Positions 56,365 through 64,000 of a stretch of DNA of 64,000 nucleotides are shown here, piece after piece (within the stretch, counting starts at the first letter, position 1; each line of letters opens with the position of its first letter). The notes under the pieces were generated by a model. It was not told the origin of the DNA. It worked only from the letters and a program-made list of their open reading frames with translations, and did no database searches. Origin of the DNA: Xylophilus sp. Leaf220 (GTDB taxonomy: Bacteria > Pseudomonadota > Gammaproteobacteria > Burkholderiales > Burkholderiaceae_C); NCBI RefSeq assembly GCF_001421705.1, contig NZ_LMKO01000001.1, positions 982,170 to 1,046,169 on the forward strand, read 5' to 3'. The position numbers and the translations under genes were made by a program.

Positions 56365-58360
56365 GGCGGGCCAGCATGCGGGTGCGTTCTTCCTCGGTCA
56401 CGACGACCTGGTCGACCGGGATGTAGTAGTCACGCTTGTAGTTGAAGGTATGGATGATGGTCGCGACCAGCACCGCGGCGAAAGCCAGGATGGCCAGCGG
56501 CCACATCTGCCAGATCATGGCGAAGCCGAACACCGTGCCCAGGCCTGCGATCACGATGCCCGCGGCCGTGTTGGCCGGCATGTGGATCGGCAGGAAGCCC
56601 TTCAGCGGACGCGTGTAGTTGCGGTTCTTCATGTCGTGCCACGCGTCGCCGTCGTGCACCAGGGGCGTGAAGGCGAAGTTGTAGGCCGGCGGCGGCGACG
56701 AGGTCGACCACTCCAGCGTGCGGCCGCCCCAAGGATCGCCCGAAAAGTCGCGCAGCTTCTCGCGGTTGCGGAAGCTCACGAACAGCTGGATCAGGAACGA
56801 CGCGATGCCGAGCGCGATCAGGAAGGCTCCGAAGGCGGCGATCTGGAACCAGATCTGCAGCGACGGATCCTCGAAGTGGCTCAGGCGGCGGGTCACGCCC
56901 ATCAGGCCCAGCACGTAGAGCGGCATGAACGCGACCCAGAAGCCGACGAGCCAGAACCAGAACGAGCACCTGCCCCAGAAATCGTCGAGCTTGTAGCCGA
57001 AGGCCTTCGGGAACCAGTAGTTGATGCCGGCGAACATGCCGAACACCACGCCGCCGATGATCACGTTGTGGAAGTGGGCGATCAGGAACAGGCTGTTGTG
57101 CAGCATGAAGTCGGCCGGTGGCACCGCCAGCAGCACGCCGGTCATGCCGCCGATCACGAAGGTGACCATGAAGCCGATCGTCCAGAGCATCGGCACCTCG
57201 AAGCGGATGCGGCCCTTGTACATGGTGAACAGCCAGTTGAAGATCTTCGCCCCGGTCGGGATCGAGATGATCATCGTGGTGATGCCGAAGAACGAGTTCA
57301 CGCTGGCGCCGGAGCCCATGGTGAAGAAGTGGTGCAGCCACACCAGGTACGACAGGATGGTGATCACGATCGTGGCGTAGACCATCGACGCGTAGCCGAA
57401 CAGGCGCTTGCCGCAGAAGGTCGAGACGATCTCGGAGAACACGCCGAAGGCCGGCAGGATCAGGATGTAGACCTCGGGGTGGCCCCAGATCCAGATCAGG
57501 TTCACGTACATCATCGGGTTGCCGCCGAAGTCGTTCGTGAAGAAGGCGGTGCCCACGTAGCGGTCGAGCGACAGCAGGGCCAGCACGGCGGTCAGCACCG
57601 GGAAGGCGGCGACGATCAGCACGTTGGTGCAGAGCGCGGTCCAGGTGAAGATGGGCATCTTCATCAGGCCCATGCCCGGCGCGCGCATCTTGACGATGGT
57701 GACCAGCAGGTTGATGCCCGACAGCAGCGTGCCGATGCCGGCCAGCTGCAGCGACCAGATGTAGTAGTCGACCCCCACGTCGGGGCTGAAGTCGATGCCC
57801 GACAGCGGCGGATAGGCCAGCCAGCCGGTGCGGGCGAACTCGCCGACGAACAGCGAGGCCATCACCAGCACCGCGCCGCTGGTGGTCATCCAGAAGCTGA
57901 AGTTGTTGAGGAACGGGAAGGCCACGTCGCGCGCGCCGATCTGCAGCGGCACCACGTAATTCATCAGGCCGGTCACCAGCGGCATCGCCACGAAGAAGAT
58001 CATGATCACGCCGTGGGCGGTGAAGATCTGGTCGTAGTGGTGCGGCGGCAGGAAGCCGGCCGAGTCGCCGAAGGCGAAGGCCTGGTGCGCGCGCATCATG
58101 ATCGCGTCGGCGAAGCCGCGCAGCAGCATGACGATGCCCAGCACCATGTACATGATGCCGATCTTCTTGTGGTCGATGCTGGTGAACCACTCGCGCCACA
58201 GGTAGCCCCATTGCTTGAAGTAGGTCAGCCCGCCGACCACCGCCGTGCCGCCGAGCACCACCATGACGAAGGTCGCCAGCAGGATCGGGTCATGGAGCGG
58301 AATCGCCTCCCATGAGAGGCGGCCGAAGATGAGCTTCGTGAAGTCGAGTTGATCGAACAT
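56357..58360 (-). CDS. cyoB: Cytochrome o ubiquinol oxidase subunit I
   Basis: The 667-residue product has about 15 helices and the haem-copper ligands: HGVIMIFF (low-spin haem His), [16 protein letters not shown] (CuB His, channel Glu and Tyr), [11 protein letters not shown] (CuB His pair) and [15 protein letters not shown] (both haem His). The start [20 protein letters not shown] matches known CyoB, as does length. It reduces oxygen with electrons from ubiquinol and pumps protons. Confidence 0.97.
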   Translation of the reverse strand: MFDQLDFTKLIFGRLSWEAIPLHDPILLATFVMVVLGGTAVVGGLTYFKQWGYLWREWFTSIDHKKIGIMYMVLGIVMLLRGFADAIMMRAHQAFAFGDSAGFLPPHHYDQIFTAHGVIMIFFVAMPLVTGLMNYVVPLQIGARDVAFPFLNNFSFWMTTSGAVLVMASLFVGEFARTGWLAYPPLSGIDFSPDVGVDYYIWSLQLAGIGTLLSGINLLVTIVKMRAPGMGLMKMPIFTWTALCTNVLIVAAFPVLTAVLALLSLDRYVGTAFFTNDFGGNPMMYVNLIWIWGHPEVYILILPAFGVFSEIVSTFCGKRLFGYASMVYATIVITILSYLVWLHHFFTMGSGASVNSFFGITTMIISIPTGAKIFNWLFTMYKGRIRFEVPMLWTIGFMVTFVIGGMTGVLLAVPPADFMLHNSLFLIAHFHNVIIGGVVFGMFAGINYWFPKAFGYKLDDFWGRCSFWFWLVGFWVAFMPLYVLGLMGVTRRLSHFEDPSLQIWFQIAAFGAFLIALGIASFLIQLFVSFRNREKLRDFSGDPWGGRTLEWSTSSPPPAYNFAFTPLVHDGDAWHDMKNRNYTRPLKGFLPIHMPANTAAGIVIAGLGTVFGFAMIWQMWPLAILAFAAVLVATIIHTFNYKRDYYIPVDQVVVTEEERTRMLARHV

Positions 58361-58446
58361 GGTGAGCCAATTGCCAAGGATGAAGCGGTGGTGGGCGCCC
58401 GGGTGGGGCGGCTGCCTCCGCCGAAAGGATCAGGAAAGGTTGCCGG

Positions 58447-59514
58447 TCAGAGGGGCTGGCTGGTCGGTGCGGGCAGGATGCCGGTCGGGTCGGTCGGGGT
58501 GCACAGCGCGCCCACGTAGACCTTGGACTTGTCCAGGCCCAGGCGCTCGCGGGTCGCGGCGTCGATCGAGGCCCGGTTGTGGGTGCCGGCCACGCCGCCG
58601 ATGCCGCCGCTGGCGTCGATCGCCATCATGTCCTTCATGCACATGCGGTTGGCCTCGACGCAGCGGTTGAGCACCGCGTCGTACAGGCCCGCGTCGACGG
58701 TGGCGTAGCGCCGCACCGGCTCGCGCTCGCTGGGCTTCTCCAGCAGCAGGTAGCCGTCGCGGTCGAGCTGCTTGCCTTCGGACTTGGCGGTCTGCACCCA
58801 GCGGTCGAAGTCGGCCGGGGCGTAGCCGTGGAACTTGAAGCGCATGCCGGAGAAGCCCGCGCCGCTGTAGTTGGCCGACATGCCTTCGTATTCGCCCGGC
58901 TTGTTGATCACCGCGTGCAGCTGGGTCTGCATGCTGGGCATCGCGTAGATCTGGCCGGCCAGCGCCGGGATGAAGAACGAGTTCATGACCGACGACGCGG
59001 TGATCTTGAAGTGGATCGGCCGGTCGACCGGCGCGGCCAGCTCGTTCACCGTGGCGATGCCCTGCTCGGGGTAGATGAAGAGCCACTTCCAGTCGAGCGC
59101 CACCACCTCCACCACCAGCGGCTTGGTGCCTTCGGGCACGCTGCGGCCGGCCTGCAGCCGGTCGAGCGGACGGTACGGGTCGAGCGTGTGGGTGCTGATC
59201 CAGGTGACCGCGCCCAGCGCGATGATGATCAGCAGCGGTGCGGCCCAGATCAGCAGCTCGAGCAGAGTGGAGTGGTCCCAGTCCGGCTCGTAGCGCGCCT
59301 CGGTGTTCGCCTTGCGGTACTTCCACGCGAAGATGAAGATGAGGGCGATCACCGGGACGATGATGATCAACATCAGCACGGTGGAGACGATGATCAGGTC
59401 GCGCTGTTGCAGCGCCACGTCGCCCGAAGGGCTGAGCAGCACGGCGTTGCAGCCCGCCAGCAGCACGGCAGGCGCGACCAGGAGCAGGCGGCGGAGTGTT
59501 TGGAGGGAGGGCAT
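58447..59514 (-). CDS. cyoA: Cytochrome o ubiquinol oxidase subunit II
   Basis: The 355-residue product starts with a lipoprotein signal (LLAGCNAV, Cys22) and two membrane helices, then a cupredoxin-like domain without CuA ligands, as expected for a quinol oxidase: SVMNSFFIPALAGQIYAMP, YSGAGFSGMRFKFHGYAPA. It has a C-terminal segment of about 60 residues with several Cys. First gene of cyoABCD-SURF1-regBA; the 86-base gap to cyoB holds no gene. Confidence 0.95.
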   Translation of the reverse strand: MPSLQTLRRLLLVAPAVLLAGCNAVLLSPSGDVALQQRDLIIVSTVLMLIIIVPVIALIFIFAWKYRKANTEARYEPDWDHSTLLELLIWAAPLLIIIALGAVTWISTHTLDPYRPLDRLQAGRSVPEGTKPLVVEVVALDWKWLFIYPEQGIATVNELAAPVDRPIHFKITASSVMNSFFIPALAGQIYAMPSMQTQLHAVINKPGEYEGMSANYSGAGFSGMRFKFHGYAPADFDRWVQTAKSEGKQLDRDGYLLLEKPSEREPVRRYATVDAGLYDAVLNRCVEANRMCMKDMMAIDASGGIGGVAGTHNRASIDAATRERLGLDKSKVYVGALCTPTDPTGILPAPTSQPL

Positions 59515-59666
59515 GCCGGGCGGAATCGTCAGGGGTTCTAAGATGTGCAGAATCTACGCTCATCCCTCTCGGTGGGGCATTGGACGTTTTGTCCTATGGC
59601 GGCTTTGGTCAGGCAATGAGACCCTGCGGGCGTTTGCATGACACTACACCAGAATCAAGAGTACGC

Positions 59667-61007
59667 ATGATGGCCAGCATCAGTTCGCAGCATCCCGAAA
59701 CCTCATCGCCCGGCGCGGAGAACGATGTCCGCCAGATCACGGCGGACCATTCCAAGGTCGCCCCCGGGGAAATCGCCATCGGCGTGGTCATCGGCCGCGC
59801 ATCGGAATATTTCGACTTCTTCGTCTACGGCATCGCCTCGGTGCTGGTCTTTCCGGCGATCTTCTTCCCGTTCGAGGAGCGGCTGGAGGGAACCCTCTGG
59901 GCCTTCGTGGTCTTTTCGTTTGCCTTCATCGCGCGTCCGATCGGCACCACACTGTTCATGGGCATCCAGCGCCGCTGGGGCCGCAGCACCAAGCTGACGA
60001 TCGCCCTGTTCCTCCTGGGCATCTCCACCGCCGGCATCGCCTTCCTGCCCGGCTACGCCAGCCTGGGCGTGACCTCGATCGTGCTGCTCTCCATCTTCCG
60101 CTTCATGCAGGGCATCGCCCTCGGCGGCTCGTGGGACGGCCTGCCCTCGCTGCTGGCACTGAACGCGCCGGAGAACCGCCGCGGCTGGTACGCCATGCTG
60201 GGCCAGCTGGGCGCGCCGATCGGCTTCATCATCGCCAGCGCGCTGTTCCTGTTCCTGCACAGCAACCTGTCGCTCAAGGACTTCCTGGAGTTCGGCTGGC
60301 GCTATCCGTTCTACGTGGCTTTCGCGATCAACGTGGTGGCGCTCTTCGCCCGGCTGCGCCTGGTGGTGACGCACGAGTACACCCAGTTGCTCGAAGAGCG
60401 CGAGCTGGAGCCGACCAGCGTGCGGGAGATGGTCCGCACCCAGGGCTACAACATCTTCGTCGGCGCCTTCACCGCGCTGGCCAGCTACGCGCTGTTCCAC
60501 CTGATCACCGTGTTTCCGCTGTCCTGGATCGTGCTGGGCACCACCCAGTCGGTGAACGACGTGCTGGCGGTGCAGGTGGTCGGCGGTTTCCTGGCGATTC
60601 TCAGCACCATCGCATCGGGCGTGATCGCCGACCGCTTCGGCCGGCGCAACACGCTGGGCACGCTGGCGGTGCTGATCGGCGTCTTCAGCCTGTTCGCCCC
60701 GGCGCTGATGGGCGGCTCCGAAGTGGCGCAGGACGTCTTCATCCTGGTCGGTTTCGTGCTGCTGGGCCTGTCCTACGGCCAGGCCGCCGGCACCGTGACC
60801 GCCAACTTCTCGTCGATCTACCGCTACACCGGCGCGGCCCTGACGGCCGACCTGGCCTGGCTCGTGGGTGCGGCCTTCGCACCGCTGGTCGCGCTGGGCC
60901 TGTCGGCCAACTTCGGCCTGGGCTATCTCACCGCGTACCTGATGTCGGGTGCGGTGCTGACGCTGGCGGCGCTCTGGATCAACCGCAAGCGCGCGTCGCG
61001 CGACTGA
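59667..61007 (+). CDS. Major facilitator superfamily transporter
   Basis: The 446-residue product has 12 helices and MHS-like features: GRASEYFDFFVYGIASVLVF, ARPIGTTLFMGIQRRWGRST and FRFMQGIALGGSWDGLPSLL in the first half, and VIADRFGRRNTLGTLAVL in the second. It resembles organic-acid or osmolyte carriers, without the large loop seen in the one at 48648. Two ATGs in tandem; 59667 is used after AAGAG. It is divergent from cyoA with 152 bases between. Confidence 0.9.
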   Translation: MMASISSQHPETSSPGAENDVRQITADHSKVAPGEIAIGVVIGRASEYFDFFVYGIASVLVFPAIFFPFEERLEGTLWAFVVFSFAFIARPIGTTLFMGIQRRWGRSTKLTIALFLLGISTAGIAFLPGYASLGVTSIVLLSIFRFMQGIALGGSWDGLPSLLALNAPENRRGWYAMLGQLGAPIGFIIASALFLFLHSNLSLKDFLEFGWRYPFYVAFAINVVALFARLRLVVTHEYTQLLEERELEPTSVREMVRTQGYNIFVGAFTALASYALFHLITVFPLSWIVLGTTQSVNDVLAVQVVGGFLAILSTIASGVIADRFGRRNTLGTLAVLIGVFSLFAPALMGGSEVAQDVFILVGFVLLGLSYGQAAGTVTANFSSIYRYTGAALTADLAWLVGAAFAPLVALGLSANFGLGYLTAYLMSGAVLTLAALWINRKRASRD

Positions 61008-61048
61008 TCGGGTCGCGCGCAGGGCCCGGTGCCCTGCCCTTCCCCTCG

Positions 61049-61075
61049 AAAAAAGCCGCGCGCCCGCGCGGCTTT
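61049..61075. terminator. Bidirectional terminator between the MFS gene and ghrA
   Basis: AAAGCCGCGCG / CGCGCGGCTTT (61052-61062 with 61065-61075) forms an 11-bp stem. On the minus strand the run TTTTTT follows it, fitting the end of a leftward transcript coming across, and on the plus strand TTT ends the MFS unit. Confidence 0.75.
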
Positions 61076-61088
61076 CTGCTTTGCATCC

Positions 61089-62009
61089 TCAGTAGCCGCG
61101 GCCCGGCTCCACCACGCCCGCGATCGGCCGCCCCGCCTGCAGCGCCAGGATCTTGCCGGCGATCTGGGCGATGCTCTCGTCCCGCAGGGTGCGGGCCGAG
61201 GTATGGGGCGTGACCATGACCTTCGGATGGGTCCAGAACGGGTGCCCGGCCGGCAGCGGCTCGGTGCGGAACACGTCGAGCGCCGCGCCGGCCAGGTGGC
61301 CCTCTTCGATCAGGGCGAGCAGGTCCTCCTCGACCAGGTGCCCGCCCCGCGCCACGTTGACCACGTAGCCGCCCGGCAGCAGCTTCGACAGGGTCTCGCG
61401 CCGCATCACGTCCTGCGTGTCGGGCGTCAGCGGCAGCAGGCAGACCAGGATGCGGGTGCCGGCCAGGAAGTCGTCGAACTGCCCCTCGCCCGCGAAGCAT
61501 TCCACGCCCTCGACCGTCTTGGGCGACCGGCTCCAGCCGCGCACCGGAAACTCGAAGCCGCTCAGCGCCTTCGCCACCCGCTGGCCCAGCACGCCCAGGC
61601 CCATCACCCCGACCGGATGTTCGGCCCGGCTGCGCGGCTTGCGGTACGACCAGCGGCCGGCCGCGGTATCGGCTTCGTAGCCGTCGAACTCGCGGAAGTG
61701 CCGCACCACCGCATGGGTGACGAATTCGGCCATCTGCACCGCCATGCCGCTGTCGTCGAGCCGCACCACCGGTACGCCCGCCGGCAGCCGCAGGGCCATC
61801 AGCGCATCGACGCCCGCGCCGATGTTGAAGATGCCGCGCAGGGCGGTCTGTTCGTCGAGGAAGGCCTGGGGCGGCGCCCAGACCACCGCGTAATCGGCCG
61901 CCGGGGCGCCGGGCGCCCATTCGGTGACGGTGGCATCGGGCAGCGCGGCCCGCAGGCCGTCGATCCAGGGGCCGGCCTTGGTGCCGGTGCAGCAAAAGGT
62001 GATGTTCAT
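61089..62009 (-). CDS. ghrA: Glyoxylate/hydroxypyruvate reductase A (GhrA-like)
   Basis: The 306-residue product is a D-2-hydroxyacid dehydrogenase with GVMGLGVLGQRVAKALSGF (dinucleotide fold), VVNVARGGHLVEEDLL (catalytic Arg), DVFRTEPLPAGHPFW (Glu) and VMVTPHTSARTLRDE (His). The GhrA subgroup reduces glyoxylate and hydroxypyruvate with NADPH. The start at 62009 (MNITFCCTGTKAGPW) matches the family length. Confidence 0.9.
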   Translation of the reverse strand: MNITFCCTGTKAGPWIDGLRAALPDATVTEWAPGAPAADYAVVWAPPQAFLDEQTALRGIFNIGAGVDALMALRLPAGVPVVRLDDSGMAVQMAEFVTHAVVRHFREFDGYEADTAAGRWSYRKPRSRAEHPVGVMGLGVLGQRVAKALSGFEFPVRGWSRSPKTVEGVECFAGEGQFDDFLAGTRILVCLLPLTPDTQDVMRRETLSKLLPGGYVVNVARGGHLVEEDLLALIEEGHLAGAALDVFRTEPLPAGHPFWTHPKVMVTPHTSARTLRDESIAQIAGKILALQAGRPIAGVVEPGRGY

Positions 62010-62149
62010 GCGGCAGAGTCTGCCACCGGCCATGCCCTGGCCGCATCCACCTGCGCGACGCAGTTTGCGGCGCCGGCCGCCGCGCAGGCCCGGGCGTGCG
62101 GCGGGACCAGCGGTGCACCATCGGCTGCACACCCGGTTGCCGGACCTCC

Positions 62150-64000
62150 TCAGGCCGGCTGGCCGATCCGCAGCAGCTCCGCGCCTTCGGTCACCTGGTC
62201 GCCCGGGGCGTAGAGCAGCTCTTCCACCACCCCGTCGGCCGGCGCGGCGATGGTGTGCTCCATCTTCATCGCCTCCATCACCGCCAGCGCCTGGCCGCGC
62301 GTCACCGCGTCGCCGGCCCGGACGGCGAACGACACCACCTTGCCCGGCATCGGCGCCGTCAGGCGGCCGCCTTCGGACTGGGCGTCGGCCGCGTGGGCCA
62401 GCGGGTCGATTGCTATTATTTGCGTAGCACCCAGCCGGCCGAACACATGGGCCGCGGGCCCTTTCAAGTAGATGTTCAGTCGTTCGCGCCGGTCGCCCAG
62501 CTGCAGGTCGATGGCGCCGTCGCCCACCGCCGTCCAGCCGAGCGATCGCGGTGGGGCGTCGGCGGGCACCGCCAGCTGCAGCGCGCCTTCGCGGTCCCGC
62601 AGCAGCCGGGCCTGCACCGCCTCGCCCCGGAACTCGAAATCGAAGCGGCGCGCCATCGGCCCGTGGGAGCGCCAGCCGTCGCGCCGGCCGAACGGGTCGG
62701 CGGCGGCTTCGGCGCCGGCCTCGTCCTGCAGGCCCTGCGCGACCACTGCCGCCGCCGCCAGCGGCAGGCCGACCGGCTCTTGGTCGAACAGCACCGCCCG
62801 CTCGCGCTCGATCAGCGCGGTGTCGAGCCGCGCCTCGGCGAACGACGGGCAGGCGACCACGCGGCGCAGGAACTGCACGTTGGTCTGCAATCCGACGATG
62901 TGGGTCTGCGCCAGCGCCGCGTCGAGCCGGGCCAGCGCCTCTTCGCGGGTGGCGCCGTGCACGATCAGCTTGGCGACCATCGAGTCGTAGAACGGCGAGA
63001 TCGCATCGCCCTCGCGCACCCCGTCGTCCACGCGCACCGTGCCGCGCTCGAAGGCGGTCGCCTGCGGCTTGCGGTAGACCTGCAGGGTGCCGGTGGTCGG
63101 TAGGAACTGGTTGTCGGGGTTTTCGGCGCAGATGCGCGCCTCGATCGCATGGCCGGCGATGCGCAGTTGGTCCTGGCGCAGCGGCAGCGGCTCGCCGGCG
63201 GCGACGCGCAGTTGCCACTCCACCAGGTCCAGCCCGGTGATCGCCTCGGTCACCGGATGCTCCACCTGCAGGCGCGTGTTCATCTCCATGAAGAAGAAGT
63301 TCATATCGGGTTGCTGGGCCCCCACGCTCCGCACTGGCGTGTCGTCGCTGCCCCCCGAGGGGGCTGCACCGCCTTGGGGCGGCCCGGCGGCGGCACCGTC
63401 GCGCTGCTCGACGATGAACTCGACCGTGCCGGCGCCCACGTAGCCCACCGCCCTGGCCGCCGCCACCGCCGCCGCGCCCATCTGCCGGCGCATCGCCTCG
63501 GTCATGCCGGGCGCGGGCGCTTCCTCCAGCACCTTCTGGTGGCGGCGCTGCACCGAACAGTCGCGCTCGAAGAGGTAGACCACCTCGCCCTGCGTGTCGC
63601 CGAAGACCTGGATCTCGATGTGCCGCGGGCGCTGGACGTACTTCTCGACCAGCACCGCGTCATCGCCGAAGCTGCTGGTCGCCTCGCGCCGGCACGATGC
63701 CAGCGCGGCGGCGAAGTCTTCCGACCGCTCGACCGCCCGCATGCCCTTGCCGCCGCCGCCCGCGCTGGCCTTGATCAGCACCGGATAGCCGATGCGGTCG
63801 GCCTCGCGCTGCAGCAGCGCCGGGTCCTGGTCGGCACCGTGGTAGCCGGGCACCAGGGGCACGCCGGCCTTTTCCATGAGCTGCTTCGACTCGGCCTTCA
63901 GGCCCATCGCGCGGATGGCAGACGGCGGCGGGCCGATGAAGACCAGCCCCGCGTCGGCGCAGGCCTGGGCGAAGTCGTCGTTCTCGCTCAGGAAACCGTA
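62150..64000 (-). CDS. Biotin-dependent acyl-CoA carboxylase alpha subunit (partial, N-terminus off window)
   Basis: The visible 616 residues miss the first about 60-70 of the biotin-carboxylase domain. Present are KASAGGGGKGMRAVE (ATP loop), RDCSVQRRHQKVLEEAPAPG, EMNTRLQVEHPVTEAITG with catalytic residues, and a C-terminal biotinyl domain with VMEAMKMEHTIAAP (biotin-bearing Lys). Size and layout suit a methylcrotonyl-, propionyl- or acetyl-CoA carboxylase alpha subunit; HMG-CoA lyase 10 kb away makes the methylcrotonyl-CoA enzyme attractive but this is inference. Two extra loops are encoded by repeats: one after VEQRDGAAAG (63310-63405) and one around LGATQIIAID (62405-62440). Confidence 0.9.
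   Translation of the reverse strand, partial: YGFLSENDDFAQACADAGLVFIGPPPSAIRAMGLKAESKQLMEKAGVPLVPGYHGADQDPALLQREADRIGYPVLIKASAGGGGKGMRAVERSEDFAAALASCRREATSSFGDDAVLVEKYVQRPRHIEIQVFGDTQGEVVYLFERDCSVQRRHQKVLEEAPAPGMTEAMRRQMGAAAVAAARAVGYVGAGTVEFIVEQRDGAAAGPPQGGAAPSGGSDDTPVRSVGAQQPDMNFFFMEMNTRLQVEHPVTEAITGLDLVEWQLRVAAGEPLPLRQDQLRIAGHAIEARICAENPDNQFLPTTGTLQVYRKPQATAFERGTVRVDDGVREGDAISPFYDSMVAKLIVHGATREEALARLDAALAQTHIVGLQTNVQFLRRVVACPSFAEARLDTALIERERAVLFDQEPVGLPLAAAAVVAQGLQDEAGAEAAADPFGRRDGWRSHGPMARRFDFEFRGEAVQARLLRDREGALQLAVPADAPPRSLGWTAVGDGAIDLQLGDRRERLNIYLKGPAAHVFGRLGATQIIAIDPLAHAADAQSEGGRLTAPMPGKVVSFAVRAGDAVTRGQALAVMEAMKMEHTIAAPADGVVEELLYAPGDQVTEGAELLRIGQPA
62405..62445. repeat. Dispersed palindromic repeat, copy 9 (inside carboxylase gene)
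   Basis: The core at 62412-62428 is GCTATTATTTGCGTAGC, followed by ACCCAGCCGGCC, so it is in reverse orientation. It is in frame within the linker before the biotinyl domain. Confidence 0.75.
63310..63405. repeat. GC-rich repeat (family 2-like), in frame inside carboxylase gene
   Basis: Reads CCCCCACGCTCCGCACTGGC, GTGTCGTCGCTGCCCCCCGA, GGGGGCTGCACCGCC and TTGGGGCGGCCCGG. The CCCCC...GCACT...GTGTC...CCCCC-GGGGG order resembles copies A-C. It encodes a Gly/Pro/Ser-rich loop interrupting the biotin-carboxylase domain. Confidence 0.65.

Noticed and set aside
56309-58315. Open frame of 668 codons antisense to cyoB
   Set aside because: His/Gln/Asp-rich antisense artefact; cyoB on the other strand has the full haem-copper motif set.
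59570-59600. GGACGTTTTGTCC as an operator between cyoA and the MFS gene
   Set aside because: Arms of only four bases; too weak to separate from chance without comparison to relatives.

Overview
The window is high-GC bacterial chromosome, tightly packed on both strands, with no rRNA, tRNA, CRISPR, transposase or phage gene that I can see. Gene content points to Betaproteobacteria, order Burkholderiales, most likely family Comamonadaceae: a Bug-type tricarboxylate receptor, an OmpC-like 16-strand porin, an SAH riboswitch ahead of ahcY, a RegB/RegA pair, a double-length UvrA, and short dispersed GC-rich repeats of the kind I associate with that family. The family placement is inference; no 16S gene is present.

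Layout. 1-3.8 kb (minus): ahcY-tlyA-metF-rlpA behind an SAH riboswitch, a methyl-cycle operon. 3.9-12.2 kb: a small exported protein, a GT39 membrane glycosyltransferase, prfC, then a translationally coupled run of GtrB-like GT2, an exported glycosidase-like protein, GtrA and a HAD phosphatase. 12.3-20.6 kb: a cytochrome c oxidase cluster with a fused subunit I-III, small membrane partners, a CtaG-like assembly protein and a YdeP/FdhF-like molybdopterin enzyme. 20.6-27.1 kb: a two-component system divergent from a NodT/permease/ATPase/HlyD exporter. 27.3-31.4 kb: HAD phosphatase, alpha/beta hydrolase, two SMR-like membrane proteins and a DegT/ArnB-type aminotransferase.

31.7-40.7 kb: assorted genes (VF530-like protein, family-VIII esterase, orphan histidine kinase) and a two-gene cassette (arginase-like plus FemAB/GNAT-like) bracketed by mirror-image composite repeats of about 0.45 kb, then a class III aminotransferase, a Cys-rich protein and a Bug receptor. 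40.9-50.3 kb (minus): tandem UvrA of 1943 residues, a porin, a 50-residue membrane peptide and an MHS transporter with a large extra loop. 50.5-59.5 kb (minus): DsbA-fold isomerase, DUF1289 protein, HMG-CoA lyase, then cyoABCD-SURF1-regB-regA. 59.7-64 kb: an MFS carrier, GhrA-type reductase and the C-terminal part of a biotin-dependent carboxylase alpha subunit running off the end.

The window therefore holds two haem-copper oxidases, one for cytochrome c and one for quinol, the second followed by a redox-sensing two-component system that in relatives controls respiratory genes. The most unusual sequence-level feature is a repeat family with an exact 17-bp core (GCTAT-N7-ATAGC with small deviations) present nine times, four of them in frame inside conserved genes (tlyA, a HAD phosphatase, uvrA, and the carboxylase).
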